DNA from: Rosistilla ulvae
Lineage (GTDB): Bacteria > Planctomycetota > Planctomycetia > Pirellulales > Pirellulaceae
DNA: 64,000 nucleotides
Assembly (NCBI RefSeq): GCF_007741475.1
Contig: NZ_CP036261.1
Coordinates: forward strand, 1,984,001-2,048,000
Direction of reading: 5' to 3'
Under the pieces are notes generated by a model. That model worked only from the letters and a program-made list of their open reading frames with translations. It did no database searches and had not been told where the DNA came from. Shown in pieces: positions 17,168 through 26,147 of the stretch. The position numbers and the translations under genes are program-made. Numbering within the stretch: position 1 is the stretch's first letter; the number at the start of each line of letters is the position of its first letter.

Positions 17168-20100
17168 GTGAATACTGTGACATCGCAACCTGAGCCATCG
17201 TCCCTCGCAGCCCGGTTCCGCCCCGCGTCGACGCTGTTGAACCAAATTTCCGACGTCGTGTGGGTCGCCAGTTTGCAAGACCGTGGCTTGGTCTACTGTA
17301 ATTCCGCGGCCAGGCGGTTGTTCGGATTTGACGCCAATGCCGACGCGACGCTCGATGACTTGTTGTTGAAAGTCCATTCGTCCGACCGCGGCAACGTGCG
17401 ACGCGACTTACATCACGTTCGCGAAGACGGATCGGTCACGCACAAGTTTCGGATCTGCGACAGCGAGGGCAAAACGACCTGGGTCGATCAACGCGCTTCG
17501 CTAGTCCTCGACGATGCGGGCGAACCGATCGGAATCGAAGCGGTCGCGCAAGTGATCACGCTCCGCGAGATCGCGAATCAAACCGAATTGGAATCGGTCA
17601 GCACCCATCAAAAGCTCCGCGAACACGTCTCGTTGTGCGTTCTTCGCAAGGATAAAAAGGGACGCTTCCAATACGCCAACGAAACGTTCTGCGAATCGAT
17701 GGGAATGCAATCGCAAGACCTGATCGGCAAAACCGATTTCGATCTGTTCCCCGCCGAACTCGCCCGGTCGTATTTCGAAAACGATCGCGCAGTGATGGAA
17801 AGCGGCCAGCCCGAACATGTGATCGAAGAACACCAGACCGCCGACGGCACGCAAAGCTTTGTCGAGGTCTTGAAACTGCCCGCCTTCAGCCCCAAAGGGA
17901 ATGTGGTCGGCGTGCAGGTGATCTTCTGGGACGTCAGCTATCAGAAACAAAATGAAAGCGAGCTGGAACAGTCGCAGTTTCTGATGGACACGTTGTTAGA
18001 CAACGTTCCCGACGCTGTCTATTTCAAGGATCGCAAGAGTCGCTTCATCCGGATCAGTCGCAGCCACGCGCGGCTATTCCAACTGGACGATCCCCAAGAT
18101 GCAGTCGGCAAATCGGACGCCGAATTCTTTGGCGAAGAACACGCCGAAGCCGCATTGGCCGACGAACGCCGGATCATCGAAACCGGCGAATCGATCATCG
18201 CCAAGGTCGAACGTGAAAACTGGCCCGATCGCGAAGACACCTGGTGCTCGACGACGAAGGTGCCGCTGCGGAAAGCAACGGGAGAGATCATCGGAACGTT
18301 CGGGATCTCCCGCGATGTCTCGACGCAAAAGCAAGCCGAGATCGAACTGTCGCGCGAACGCGATCTACTGCGAACGATCACCAACAACATCCCCGATCTG
18401 ATCTACGTCAAAGATCGGCACGGCAGGTTTGTCACTGGAAACACCGCGGTTTTAAAACTGTTTGGCGTCGAATCGAGCAAGGATCTGGTCGGCAAAACCG
18501 ATTACGATTTTGTCCCGCCCGAACTGGCGTGCAACTACGTTACCGACGACCAGATCGTGATGCGGACCGGGGAGCCGTTGATCGATCAAGAGGAGACGTC
18601 GCAGCATAGCGATGCCGAGCGTTTTTGGTTGCTGACGACCAAGGTTCCACTGCGTGGCGAGGATGGCGAAATCATCGGGATCGTTGGTATCGGACGCGAT
18701 ATCACCGCTCGCAAGCTGGCTGCTGAGGAGCTGCTGGCGGCGAAAGAAGCTGCCGATGCGGCGAACCGGGCCAAGAGCGACTTCCTGGCAAACATGAGTC
18801 ACGAGATCCGCACGCCGATGAATGCGATCATCGGGATGACCGAATTGCTGCTGGACACGCGGCTCGATTCCAGCCAACGCGGCTACCTGAAAATGGTTCA
18901 GGAATCGGGCGACGCGCTGCTTTCGATCATCAACGACGTGTTGGATTTTTCGAAGATCGAAGCCGGCATGTTGGACATCGACTCCACTCCGTTCGATCTT
19001 CGCGAACTGTTGGGCGACACGATGAAGACGCTTGCGGTTCGAGCCCACATCAAACGGCTTGAACTCGCGTTCCGAGTCGCTCCCGGGCTGCCGCAATACG
19101 TCGTTGGCGATGCCGGACGACTGCGGCAAATCGTGGTCAATCTTGTCGGCAACGCGATCAAGTTTACCGAACAGGGAGAGGTGGTCGTCGACGTCGAACT
19201 ACACGAAGCCGACGATCAAGCGACCGAAATCCGCGTCTGTGTGCGAGATACAGGAATTGGGATTCCCGCCGAAAAATGCAAGTCGGTCTTCAACGAGTTT
19301 GAGCAGGCCGATGCCTCGACAACCCGTCGCTATGGCGGGACCGGGTTGGGACTAGCAATCTCTTCGCGGTTGGTCGAAATGATGGAAGGGAAGATCTGGG
19401 TTGAAAGTAAAGTTGGCGTCGGCAGCCAGTTCTACTTCACGATCCGCTGTGGAATCGCCCCGGACGATATTCAGCAAAAGAAGAAACGGGGCGTGGTGGT
19501 CGTGGGTGGCACCCGCGTTCTCGTTGTCGACGATAACGAAACCAATCGCCTGATCCTCGATGAAATGCTCTCGAACTGGGGGATGTATCCGGAATTGGCC
19601 GATGGCGGCGACGAAGCGCTCGAATTGCTGAAGCTGGCGGATGAGGAGGGGAGTCCGTTTGGGCTGATCGTCAGCGACGTCAACATGCCGGGACTCGATG
19701 GTTTTGAATTCGCCACTCGCGTCCGAAGTCTACCCGCAGCAGGCGAGATCCCGATCATCATGCTCACCTCCGGCGGTCGCGTGGGCGATAAAGATCGACG
19801 CGAAAAGTTGAAGATCGCCGAACGGTTGATGAAACCTGTCAAGCAATCGGAGCTGTTCGATGCAATTGTCAGCGCGCTGGGCGTCTCGGCGTCGGAGGAT
19901 GCTCGCGACGAACAATCCAAACCGCTCTACGATTTGCGAAAGCTGAAAATCCTGCTGACCGAAGACAATCTTGTCAATCAAACCCTCGCCATCGGCGTGC
20001 TCAGCAAACATGGGCACGAGGTGATCGCAGTCGGCAACGGACAAGAGGCGATCGACATATTGCAGGAACAGACTTTCGATCTGGTTTTGATGGATATCCA

Positions 20101-20812
20101 GATGCCGGTGATGGATGGGATGACCGCGGCGCGGATGATCCGCGAACAGGAACAAGAAACCGGTAGTCACATCCCGATCATCGCGATGACCGCGCATGCG
20201 ATGAAAGGGGATCGCGAGGAATGTCTGGCGGCGGGGATGGACGAATACGTCCCCAAACCGATCCGGACCTCGACGCTGTTTGAAAAACTAATCAAGGTGA
20301 TGTCGCGCGGCAGCGATTCCCCGCCGATCGACTTCGACGATGAAGAGGCCGGACAAGCGACGGTAGATGCCATTGATGTGGAACAGGAAAACGAACCGGT
20401 GACTTCGTCGGTCCCAGACATCCAGCTCGAATCCATTCGATTTGAAACCGCCACCGAACCGTCATCCGCGTCGCCGATCGATTGGGACCGTTTGCATTCG
20501 ACTTTGGGAGAGAATCGCGAGCTGATCTCCGACCTATTTATGGCTTTTTCGCTGGAAAGTGGCTCGTTAGGGAAATCGATCCGGGCGGCGGTTGCCGACC
20601 AGGATGCGAGCCTTCTGAAGGCTTCGGCACATACGCTGAAGGGTGCAGCAATGGCGATCTGTGCGACGCAGTTGTCTGAATTGTTGGAAGTTTTAGAACT
20701 GAAGGGACGATCCGGCACCGTGGGCGATGTTGCAGATCAGCTTGCGTTATGGGAGCAAGCGATGGCGGAAACGCTGCGGGAGACCGAAAAGTTTTTGAAC
20801 GAACAGGGTTAG
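17168..20812 (+). CDS. multi-PAS hybrid sensor histidine kinase with two receivers and HPt
   Basis: 1214 residues from a GTG at 17168; the ribosome site is weak and a GTG three codons later is possible. Order: four PAS domains (about 15-130, 145-265, 275-395, 400-525; three carry GKTDYDF or GKSDAEF-type motifs), HisKA with phospho-acceptor His545 (MSHEIRTPMN), HATPase_c with VGNAIKFT, DTGIGI and GGTGLGLAI, receiver 1 with Asp837 (SDVNMPGLDG), receiver 2 with Asp976 (MDIQMPVMDG), and HPt with His1155 (SAHTLKGAAM). No transmembrane segment, so a cytoplasmic sensor. This is a full phosphorelay (His-Asp-His) in one chain resembling BarA-type kinases. The receiver-ATPase gene 122 bases downstream could be its output. 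Confidence 0.97.
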   Translation: MNTVTSQPEPSSLAARFRPASTLLNQISDVVWVASLQDRGLVYCNSAARRLFGFDANADATLDDLLLKVHSSDRGNVRRDLHHVREDGSVTHKFRICDSEGKTTWVDQRASLVLDDAGEPIGIEAVAQVITLREIANQTELESVSTHQKLREHVSLCVLRKDKKGRFQYANETFCESMGMQSQDLIGKTDFDLFPAELARSYFENDRAVMESGQPEHVIEEHQTADGTQSFVEVLKLPAFSPKGNVVGVQVIFWDVSYQKQNESELEQSQFLMDTLLDNVPDAVYFKDRKSRFIRISRSHARLFQLDDPQDAVGKSDAEFFGEEHAEAALADERRIIETGESIIAKVERENWPDREDTWCSTTKVPLRKATGEIIGTFGISRDVSTQKQAEIELSRERDLLRTITNNIPDLIYVKDRHGRFVTGNTAVLKLFGVESSKDLVGKTDYDFVPPELACNYVTDDQIVMRTGEPLIDQEETSQHSDAERFWLLTTKVPLRGEDGEIIGIVGIGRDITARKLAAEELLAAKEAADAANRAKSDFLANMSHEIRTPMNAIIGMTELLLDTRLDSSQRGYLKMVQESGDALLSIINDVLDFSKIEAGMLDIDSTPFDLRELLGDTMKTLAVRAHIKRLELAFRVAPGLPQYVVGDAGRLRQIVVNLVGNAIKFTEQGEVVVDVELHEADDQATEIRVCVRDTGIGIPAEKCKSVFNEFEQADASTTRRYGGTGLGLAISSRLVEMMEGKIWVESKVGVGSQFYFTIRCGIAPDDIQQKKKRGVVVVGGTRVLVVDDNETNRLILDEMLSNWGMYPELADGGDEALELLKLADEEGSPFGLIVSDVNMPGLDGFEFATRVRSLPAAGEIPIIMLTSGGRVGDKDRREKLKIAERLMKPVKQSELFDAIVSALGVSASEDARDEQSKPLYDLRKLKILLTEDNLVNQTLAIGVLSKHGHEVIAVGNGQEAIDILQEQTFDLVLMDIQMPVMDGMTAARMIREQEQETGSHIPIIAMTAHAMKGDREECLAAGMDEYVPKPIRTSTLFEKLIKVMSRGSDSPPIDFDDEEAGQATVDAIDVEQENEPVTSSVPDIQLESIRFETATEPSSASPIDWDRLHSTLGENRELISDLFMAFSLESGSLGKSIRAAVADQDASLLKASAHTLKGAAMAICATQLSELLEVLELKGRSGTVGDVADQLALWEQAMAETLRETEKFLNEQG

Positions 20813-20934
20813 TCCCGGCGAGTGTGGTCGTTGGAATGGCGTTATAGTGGAGGGCGATTCCCAAGAGACGCGTCGCCGCTGTCGGTGGGTGTTCGCGAGC
20901 TTTTATCGTTCCGACCAACACAGGAAGAATGATC

Positions 20935-21840
20935 ATGGCAAATGTATTGCTGGCAGAAGACAGTTCCACTCAAGTTGTTCTGCTGAGATCTTTGTTGGAA
21001 GAGGATTCGCACCAGGTCCGCGTTGCAGCGGATGGGCAGGTCGCTCTGGAGATGGTCGCTCATCAGGTGCCCGATGTTGTGGTCACCGACATGCAGATGC
21101 CGAACATGAACGGTTTGGAGTTGGTGAAAAGTTTGCGGCAGATCTATCCGCAGGTCCCGGTGATTTTGATCACGGCTCAGGACAGCGAGGAACTGGCGGT
21201 CCAAGCCCTTAAGGAAGGTGCTGCCGCTTATCTGCCCAAATCGCGGCTCGACGAAGAGTTGTTGGATTCGGTGACACATGTTTTGAGCTTGCTCGACACC
21301 GAGATGAGCTACAAAAATCTGATCGACTGCCTGGACTACTACGAGTTCCAGTTCACGTTGGAAAACGATCCCAAGCTGATCGCACCGCTTGTCAATTTGA
21401 TTCAACAGATGGCTGCGGGAATCCAGTACTGCGACGACGTCACGCGAGCGCGAATTGGGATGGCGTTGGAACAAGCGTTGCGGAACGCCTTGTATCACGG
21501 CAACTTGGAACTCAGCCGCGACGCGTTACGCAAGGATGAGGAATTGAGGGTCGTCGGCGAACCGTCGATCGTCGATCGCCGCCGCCAGGAACCGCCGTAT
21601 GCCGATCGCAAGATCCACTTTCGCGCCAAACTGGGACACGATCAGCTGCAGTTTACGGTTCGCGATGACGGAGCGGGGTTTGATTGTTCCGCCGTCGAGC
21701 CTCCAGAGCAAAAACATCTGGACGATCAAACCGGTCGCGGACTGTTGTTGATTCAATCGTTTATGGATGAGGTTGCGTTTAATCCCGAGGGAAACGAAAT
21801 CACATTGACCAGCCACGTCGCCGAAGTTGCTGGCGTTTGA
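20935..21840 (+). CDS. response regulator fused to RsbW-like (HATPase_c_2) ATP-binding domain
   Basis: 301 residues from the ATG at 20935, favoured over 20929 because AGGAAG is then properly spaced. Receiver domain (1-120) with acidic pair Glu8-Asp9, phospho-acceptor Asp52 (VTDMQMPNMNG) and Lys in AAYLPKS. A linker leads to a GHKL ATPase of the anti-sigma/serine kinase type: ALEQALRNALYHGNLE (N box), VRDDGAGFD (G1) and GRGLLLIQSFMDEV (G2). Without a His box it is probably a phosphorylation-gated serine kinase or anti-sigma factor, a partner-switching output. It follows the hybrid kinase and is likely its target; this is inference from adjacency. Confidence 0.93.
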   Translation: MANVLLAEDSSTQVVLLRSLLEEDSHQVRVAADGQVALEMVAHQVPDVVVTDMQMPNMNGLELVKSLRQIYPQVPVILITAQDSEELAVQALKEGAAAYLPKSRLDEELLDSVTHVLSLLDTEMSYKNLIDCLDYYEFQFTLENDPKLIAPLVNLIQQMAAGIQYCDDVTRARIGMALEQALRNALYHGNLELSRDALRKDEELRVVGEPSIVDRRRQEPPYADRKIHFRAKLGHDQLQFTVRDDGAGFDCSAVEPPEQKHLDDQTGRGLLLIQSFMDEVAFNPEGNEITLTSHVAEVAGV

Positions 21841-21990
21841 AACCGACAACCGCTGAGGCTGGAAAGATTTGATTCGCTGTTTGGGCTTTCCTGCCCAGTT
21901 CGCTTTGCATTGTGATTCTGCGGCGGTTAGGATTTTGGCAGCAAACATTGCAACCCCACCTAACTAAAACCTCTTTGCGGAGTCCTACCT

Positions 21991-23319
21991 GTGATCAAAC
22001 GCCGTCAGTTCCTTCAAGCATCGGCTGCCGCGGCAGCTGTTGTCGCCTGTCCATCGATCGTTCGCGGACGCAACCTGAACTCCAAACTGTCGGTCGCCGG
22101 AATCGGCTGTGACGGCAAGGGCTGGTCGGACATTAAAGAGATGTCGGATCACCCACAGACCCAGATGGCCGCCTTCTGCGACATCGATTTGGCGCGAACT
22201 GAAAAGGTCAAAAAGCTAGCTCCCGACGCGCCGGTCTTCCAAGACTACCGAGAGATGCTGGCCAAGCTGGGCGACAAAATCGATGCGGTCACCGTTTCGA
22301 CTCCCGACCACATGCACGCCTTCATCACCCTCGATGCGATGCGTCAAGGCAAGCATGTCTACTGTCAAAAACCGTTGACCCACAATGTCTGGGAAGCGCG
22401 ACAGGTCGCCAACCAAACCAAGAAGTCGGGCGTGATCACTCGACTGGGCAACCAGATCCATTCGCATTCGGTCTACCGAACCGGCGTTCAAGTGATCCAA
22501 TCGGGAACGATCGGCAAGGTCAAAGAGGTCCGTTCGTGGTGTGCCGCGACGGGGCATGGGAAGTCGGGACAGATCTCGGTTCCAAAGAATCCACCAGCGT
22601 TGCCCAAGTCGGTCGATTGGGATCTGTGGATCGGCGTCGCTCCGATGCGCACCTATGGCGGCCACAACGTCTATCACCCGTGGGGATGGCGCGATTGGCA
22701 GGACTTCGGCAACGGAGCCTTGGGCGATTTCGGCTGCCACATCTTGGATCCCGTCTTCACGGCGCTGAAGATCGCCGCTCCGCCGACTCAGCTGAAAGCG
22801 GATCACTCGGGGATGAACGACCAGGTCTGGGCGGCTCAAACCCAAGTCGACTACGTCTTCCCTGGCACCGAATTGACGACCGACGATACGATCAAGATCA
22901 GCTGGGACGACGGTGGTCTGTTGCCTAGCGTCCGCGGATCGCATATCCCCGGCACTGTCGCGCTGCCAAAATCCGGGTCGATTTTCATCGGCGAAAAGGG
23001 AACGATGGTCATGCCACACGTTGGCCCACCGCAATTGTTCCCGCAGGATCAATATGCCGCCGACGCGATCGAAAAGGTCGAAAGCGTCAACCATTACCAC
23101 GGTTGGGTCGACGGTTGTTTGAGCGGCGAACAGCCGAGCGACGGATTTGATTACGGCGCCCTGTTGACGGAATCGGTTCTACTGGGCAACATCGCGGTTC
23201 GTTATCGCACGCAGAATCTCCAATGGGATGCTGCCGCGATGCGGTTCACGAACAACGACGACGCCAACAAGTGGTTGCGTCGCGATTACCGTACCGGTTG
23301 GAATATCGACGAGGTGTAG
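21991..23319 (+). CDS. exported Gfo/Idh/MocA family oxidoreductase
   Basis: 442 residues from a GTG at 21991 with GGAG upstream. N-terminal Tat signal (MIKRRQFLQASAAAAAVVACPS), then a Rossmann dinucleotide-binding domain (LSVAGIGCDGKG) and the family's catalytic-site motif in the form VYCQKPLTHNVWEAR (usually EKP). The C-terminal domain includes WGWRDWQDFGNGALGDFGCH, typical of the planctomycete secreted branch. Predicted NAD(P)-dependent oxidoreductase or glycosidase-like enzyme on sugars, exported folded with its cofactor. Single gene; the neighbours give no pathway. Confidence 0.93.
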   Translation: MIKRRQFLQASAAAAAVVACPSIVRGRNLNSKLSVAGIGCDGKGWSDIKEMSDHPQTQMAAFCDIDLARTEKVKKLAPDAPVFQDYREMLAKLGDKIDAVTVSTPDHMHAFITLDAMRQGKHVYCQKPLTHNVWEARQVANQTKKSGVITRLGNQIHSHSVYRTGVQVIQSGTIGKVKEVRSWCAATGHGKSGQISVPKNPPALPKSVDWDLWIGVAPMRTYGGHNVYHPWGWRDWQDFGNGALGDFGCHILDPVFTALKIAAPPTQLKADHSGMNDQVWAAQTQVDYVFPGTELTTDDTIKISWDDGGLLPSVRGSHIPGTVALPKSGSIFIGEKGTMVMPHVGPPQLFPQDQYAADAIEKVESVNHYHGWVDGCLSGEQPSDGFDYGALLTESVLLGNIAVRYRTQNLQWDAAAMRFTNNDDANKWLRRDYRTGWNIDEV

Positions 23320-23352
23320 CCCGCTTCGTCGCTGAATGAAAGAGCGAACTGA

Positions 23353-24546
23353 GTGTCGAAGCCCCGCACGATTGAGATCAAACCCTCGCGTCATTTTCCT
23401 TTTGTGTCCAGGCACCCCTGGGCACACGTCGCCTCGCTGGCCGCTTCTCACGGCGAATTGCCGACCGGTGAAGTCGTCGACTTGGTGACGCACGATGGCA
23501 GCTGGGTTGCGCGGGGACTTTACAGTCCAAGCGGCAAGCTCTGCGTGCGGCTCTACACCTGGGATCCCGCTGAAGCGATCGACGATGCGTTTTTCGCGCG
23601 TCGCATCGACGAAGCGATCCAGCGTCGCCAGACCGCCGGCCTGGAACCGGTCTGCGATGCGGTCCGGATCGTCTACAGCGAAGCCGATGGGATCAGCGGT
23701 CTGATCGTCGACCGCTATCGCGATTTCCTGATCGTGCAAGTCAACGCCGCCGTCATCGCTCAGCGGATCGATGCGATCGTCGCCCACTTGCGCGAGCGAA
23801 TGAATCCCAAAGCGATCATCGTTCGGATCGATGCCGCGACGGCGAAAGCTGAAGGGATCGAAGCCCGCGACGACGTCGTCTTTGGCGATCCGCCTCCGGC
23901 TGACCTTCTGATTCGCGAAAACGATATCGAATACACCGTCGATCTGATGCACAGTCAGAAGACCGGAATGTACTTGGATCAACGCGAGAACCGTCGTCTG
24001 GCCGCATCTTATATGAAGGGGCGTGAAGTCCTGGACATCTGCAGCTACGTCGGCGGATTTGCCATGAACGCTTCGAAGCTAGGCGAAGCGGCTAGCGTGC
24101 TGGGGATCGACACTAGCGAGCGAGCTGTCGCGGCGGCGACCGCCAACGCCCAACGCAACGGTCTGGACAACGTCCGTTTTGAAAAAGGGGATTGCTTCCA
24201 ACGGCTGGAGCAATTCAAGCAAGAGGGGAAGCGTTTCTCTGGCATCATCCTCGACCCGCCGCGGTTCGCCGGTTCGCGTCAGAGCGTCGATGCCGCCGTC
24301 CGCGCCTACACGAGGTTGAACCGTGGGGCTTTGGAAATACTGGAGCCAGGCGGGATCTTAGTCACCTGTTCATGCTCCGGCCGCGTCACGCGTCCCGACT
24401 TTATGAAGATGCTTCAGAAAGTCGGCCGCCAGACCCGCCGCGATCTGATCCTGTTCGAAAATCGCGGCGCTGCAGCCGATCACCCCGTGCGGCTGTCGTG
24501 TCCCGAGACCGACTATCTGAAGTGTGTGATCTGCGAAGCCCGCTGA
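23353..24546 (+). CDS. rlmI: class I SAM-dependent rRNA (cytosine-5) methyltransferase, RlmI-like
   Basis: 397 residues from a GTG at 23353, 33 bases after the previous stop. N-terminal PUA domain (about 1-80, HPWAHVASLAASHGELPTGE), a central EEHEE-like region (DAVRIVYSEADGISGLIVDRY), then a methyltransferase domain with the SAM site VLDICSYVGGFAMNAS, ERAVAAATANAQRNGL, and the catalytic DPPRFAGSR and VTCSCSG motifs. Length matches E. coli RlmI (396), which methylates C1962 of 23S rRNA. Specificity within the RlmI/YccW family is inferred. Confidence 0.88.
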   Translation: MSKPRTIEIKPSRHFPFVSRHPWAHVASLAASHGELPTGEVVDLVTHDGSWVARGLYSPSGKLCVRLYTWDPAEAIDDAFFARRIDEAIQRRQTAGLEPVCDAVRIVYSEADGISGLIVDRYRDFLIVQVNAAVIAQRIDAIVAHLRERMNPKAIIVRIDAATAKAEGIEARDDVVFGDPPPADLLIRENDIEYTVDLMHSQKTGMYLDQRENRRLAASYMKGREVLDICSYVGGFAMNASKLGEAASVLGIDTSERAVAAATANAQRNGLDNVRFEKGDCFQRLEQFKQEGKRFSGIILDPPRFAGSRQSVDAAVRAYTRLNRGALEILEPGGILVTCSCSGRVTRPDFMKMLQKVGRQTRRDLILFENRGAAADHPVRLSCPETDYLKCVICEAR

Positions 24547-24569
24547 TCCCGGGCTGCAAGCATCTGCGA

Positions 24570-24735
24570 TGGGACCTGTTTTCCGGAGGTGCGCCGCTGC
24601 GCGTCGACCTCCGGCTACCTTCTGCGATCCCTGTGGGATCGTTTCATGCGTTGGGACCTGCGCTGCGGAGATGCACCGCTGCGCGTCGGCCTCCGGCTGC
24701 CATCTTCGATCGATCCCTGCGGGAGCCGCTCTCGT
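24570..24735. repeat. imperfect ~82-bp tandem duplication in intergenic DNA
   Basis: TGGGACCTG occurs at 24570-24578 and again at 24652-24660, and both are followed by GGAGxTGCxCCGCTGCGCGTCGxCCTCCGGCT-like sequence and ATCCCTGxGGGA. Each unit contains a GGAGGxxGC...GCCTCC-like dyad that could fold. The 469-base gap 24547-25015 has no other convincing gene; short frames through the repeat read as arginine/serine-rich nonsense in several frames. The promoter of the LamG gene must lie in its right part. Confidence 0.6.
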
Positions 24736-25015
24736 TGGCGCGCATCCACCATTCCGAAGGAATCGCAGAGGGTAGCCGGTGGTGAGAGCGTCGCGAACAC
24801 CACCGGAACCGATCGCGTGATCAAACGCTGCCCCCGGCGCGGGGGCACACTCCGATCCGACCTCTGTGTTGGCCCCGGCCCCATTCTTCCGATTGAGCCC
24901 GCCCCCGTCGGTCGATCCGCCGCCAACAACTTGGCATAATATTGCCTTGGCCTTCCGCATGGTGACTCGGCCAGCCCATTTGTTTCTGCTCCATAGGCTT
25001 CAAAGAGCTTTTCGT

Positions 25016-25921
25016 ATGTTCAAGATGTTAAACGCAAACGTGTTGCGCTCCGCCGTGCTGGCGACCACGACAATGGTTAGCTGTTTCGCGGGTGCCGTGG
25101 CCCGTGCCGAAGAGCCTGCCGCAAAAGGCCCGGCCACCGAGGTGACGAAGCTCGACGGACTTGTCGCGTTTTGGGACTTCCAAGAACCGGCCGGACAGCC
25201 GCGGATTACGCGAGCTGGAGAACCGTTGGCACTTCAAGAAATGAAGGGGCCGATCGCACGTGTCGATGGAGGCGTGTTTGGTCCCCATGCGGCTCGGATC
25301 CGATCGGGACAATGGTTCATGATCCCGCGACCTCAGATCGGCGGGCTCGACATCCATGGACCGGAGGCTCAAGTGACGGTCGTCGCTTGGATCCGGCGCG
25401 ATGGGAAGCAGCACTGGCAAGCGATCGCCGGGGCTTGGGATGAGACGCGGCGGAAGCGGCAGTACTGCCTGTTCCTCAACGCACCTCGTGGCACCAAAGC
25501 CGACGAGATGAAGCGTTACCCGTTAAAGAATCGCATCCACGGCCACGTCTCTGGCGTCGGCGGGCCCACGCCGGGCGAGCGATACTGCATCACGTATTCC
25601 AGCGGCGCGACGGAGATCTCGCTGAAGGAATGGCATTGTCTGGCGATGACTTACGATGGCCAACAATCGTGCGTCTACGTCGACGGCCGGCTCGATGCTC
25701 GCTCGCAATACAACCCGTTCCCCTACACCAATGGCTTGTTCGACGGCGGATCCGATGGCGCCGCATTCACTGTCGGCGCAGTCCATCGCAGCGAGGAATG
25801 GGGCAACTTTTTTGACGGCGAGATCGGCGGGCTGGCTGTCTTCCGGCGGGCGTTGAGCGAACGCGAACTGCTTTCGTTGGCGAATCAGATTCCGCTGCCC
25901 GATGCCTCGGGCGATCGCTGA
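25016..25921 (+). CDS. exported LamG/concanavalin A-like lectin-domain protein
   Basis: 301 residues from the ATG at 25016, which begins a plausible signal peptide (MFKMLNANVLRSAVLATTTM, cleavage near ARA-EE); the frame extends 50 codons upstream without signal features. The mature protein is a single laminin-G-like beta sandwich: LDGLVAFWDFQEPAG, VTVVAWIRRDGK, EWHCLAMTYDGQQSCVYVDG and GEIGGLAVFRRALSERELLSL, the last being the canonical terminal strand pattern. Predicted periplasmic or surface carbohydrate binding. No catalytic domain is present. Single gene, convergent with the DUF5690 transporter. Confidence 0.88.
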   Translation: MFKMLNANVLRSAVLATTTMVSCFAGAVARAEEPAAKGPATEVTKLDGLVAFWDFQEPAGQPRITRAGEPLALQEMKGPIARVDGGVFGPHAARIRSGQWFMIPRPQIGGLDIHGPEAQVTVVAWIRRDGKQHWQAIAGAWDETRRKRQYCLFLNAPRGTKADEMKRYPLKNRIHGHVSGVGGPTPGERYCITYSSGATEISLKEWHCLAMTYDGQQSCVYVDGRLDARSQYNPFPYTNGLFDGGSDGAAFTVGAVHRSEEWGNFFDGEIGGLAVFRRALSERELLSLANQIPLPDASGDR

Positions 25922-26147
25922 GCCTCGACCGCATCAGCTCCCTCGCGACGGCTGAAACCTCGTCGCATTCGCCCACAAGCAGCTCGGGGGCGAATCGTGC
26001 GTCAAGGATGCGAGCGCGGGATCGTCTTCGTTGGTCTCGGAGGGGATCTTGGCCGCTGGGACATCGCGGCGGACGCTCGCCAAGCAAGTGAAAGCGAACC
26101 AACCACAACGTCTTGCCGAACTGCATGCCTTGTCCACAATCGCTCTG

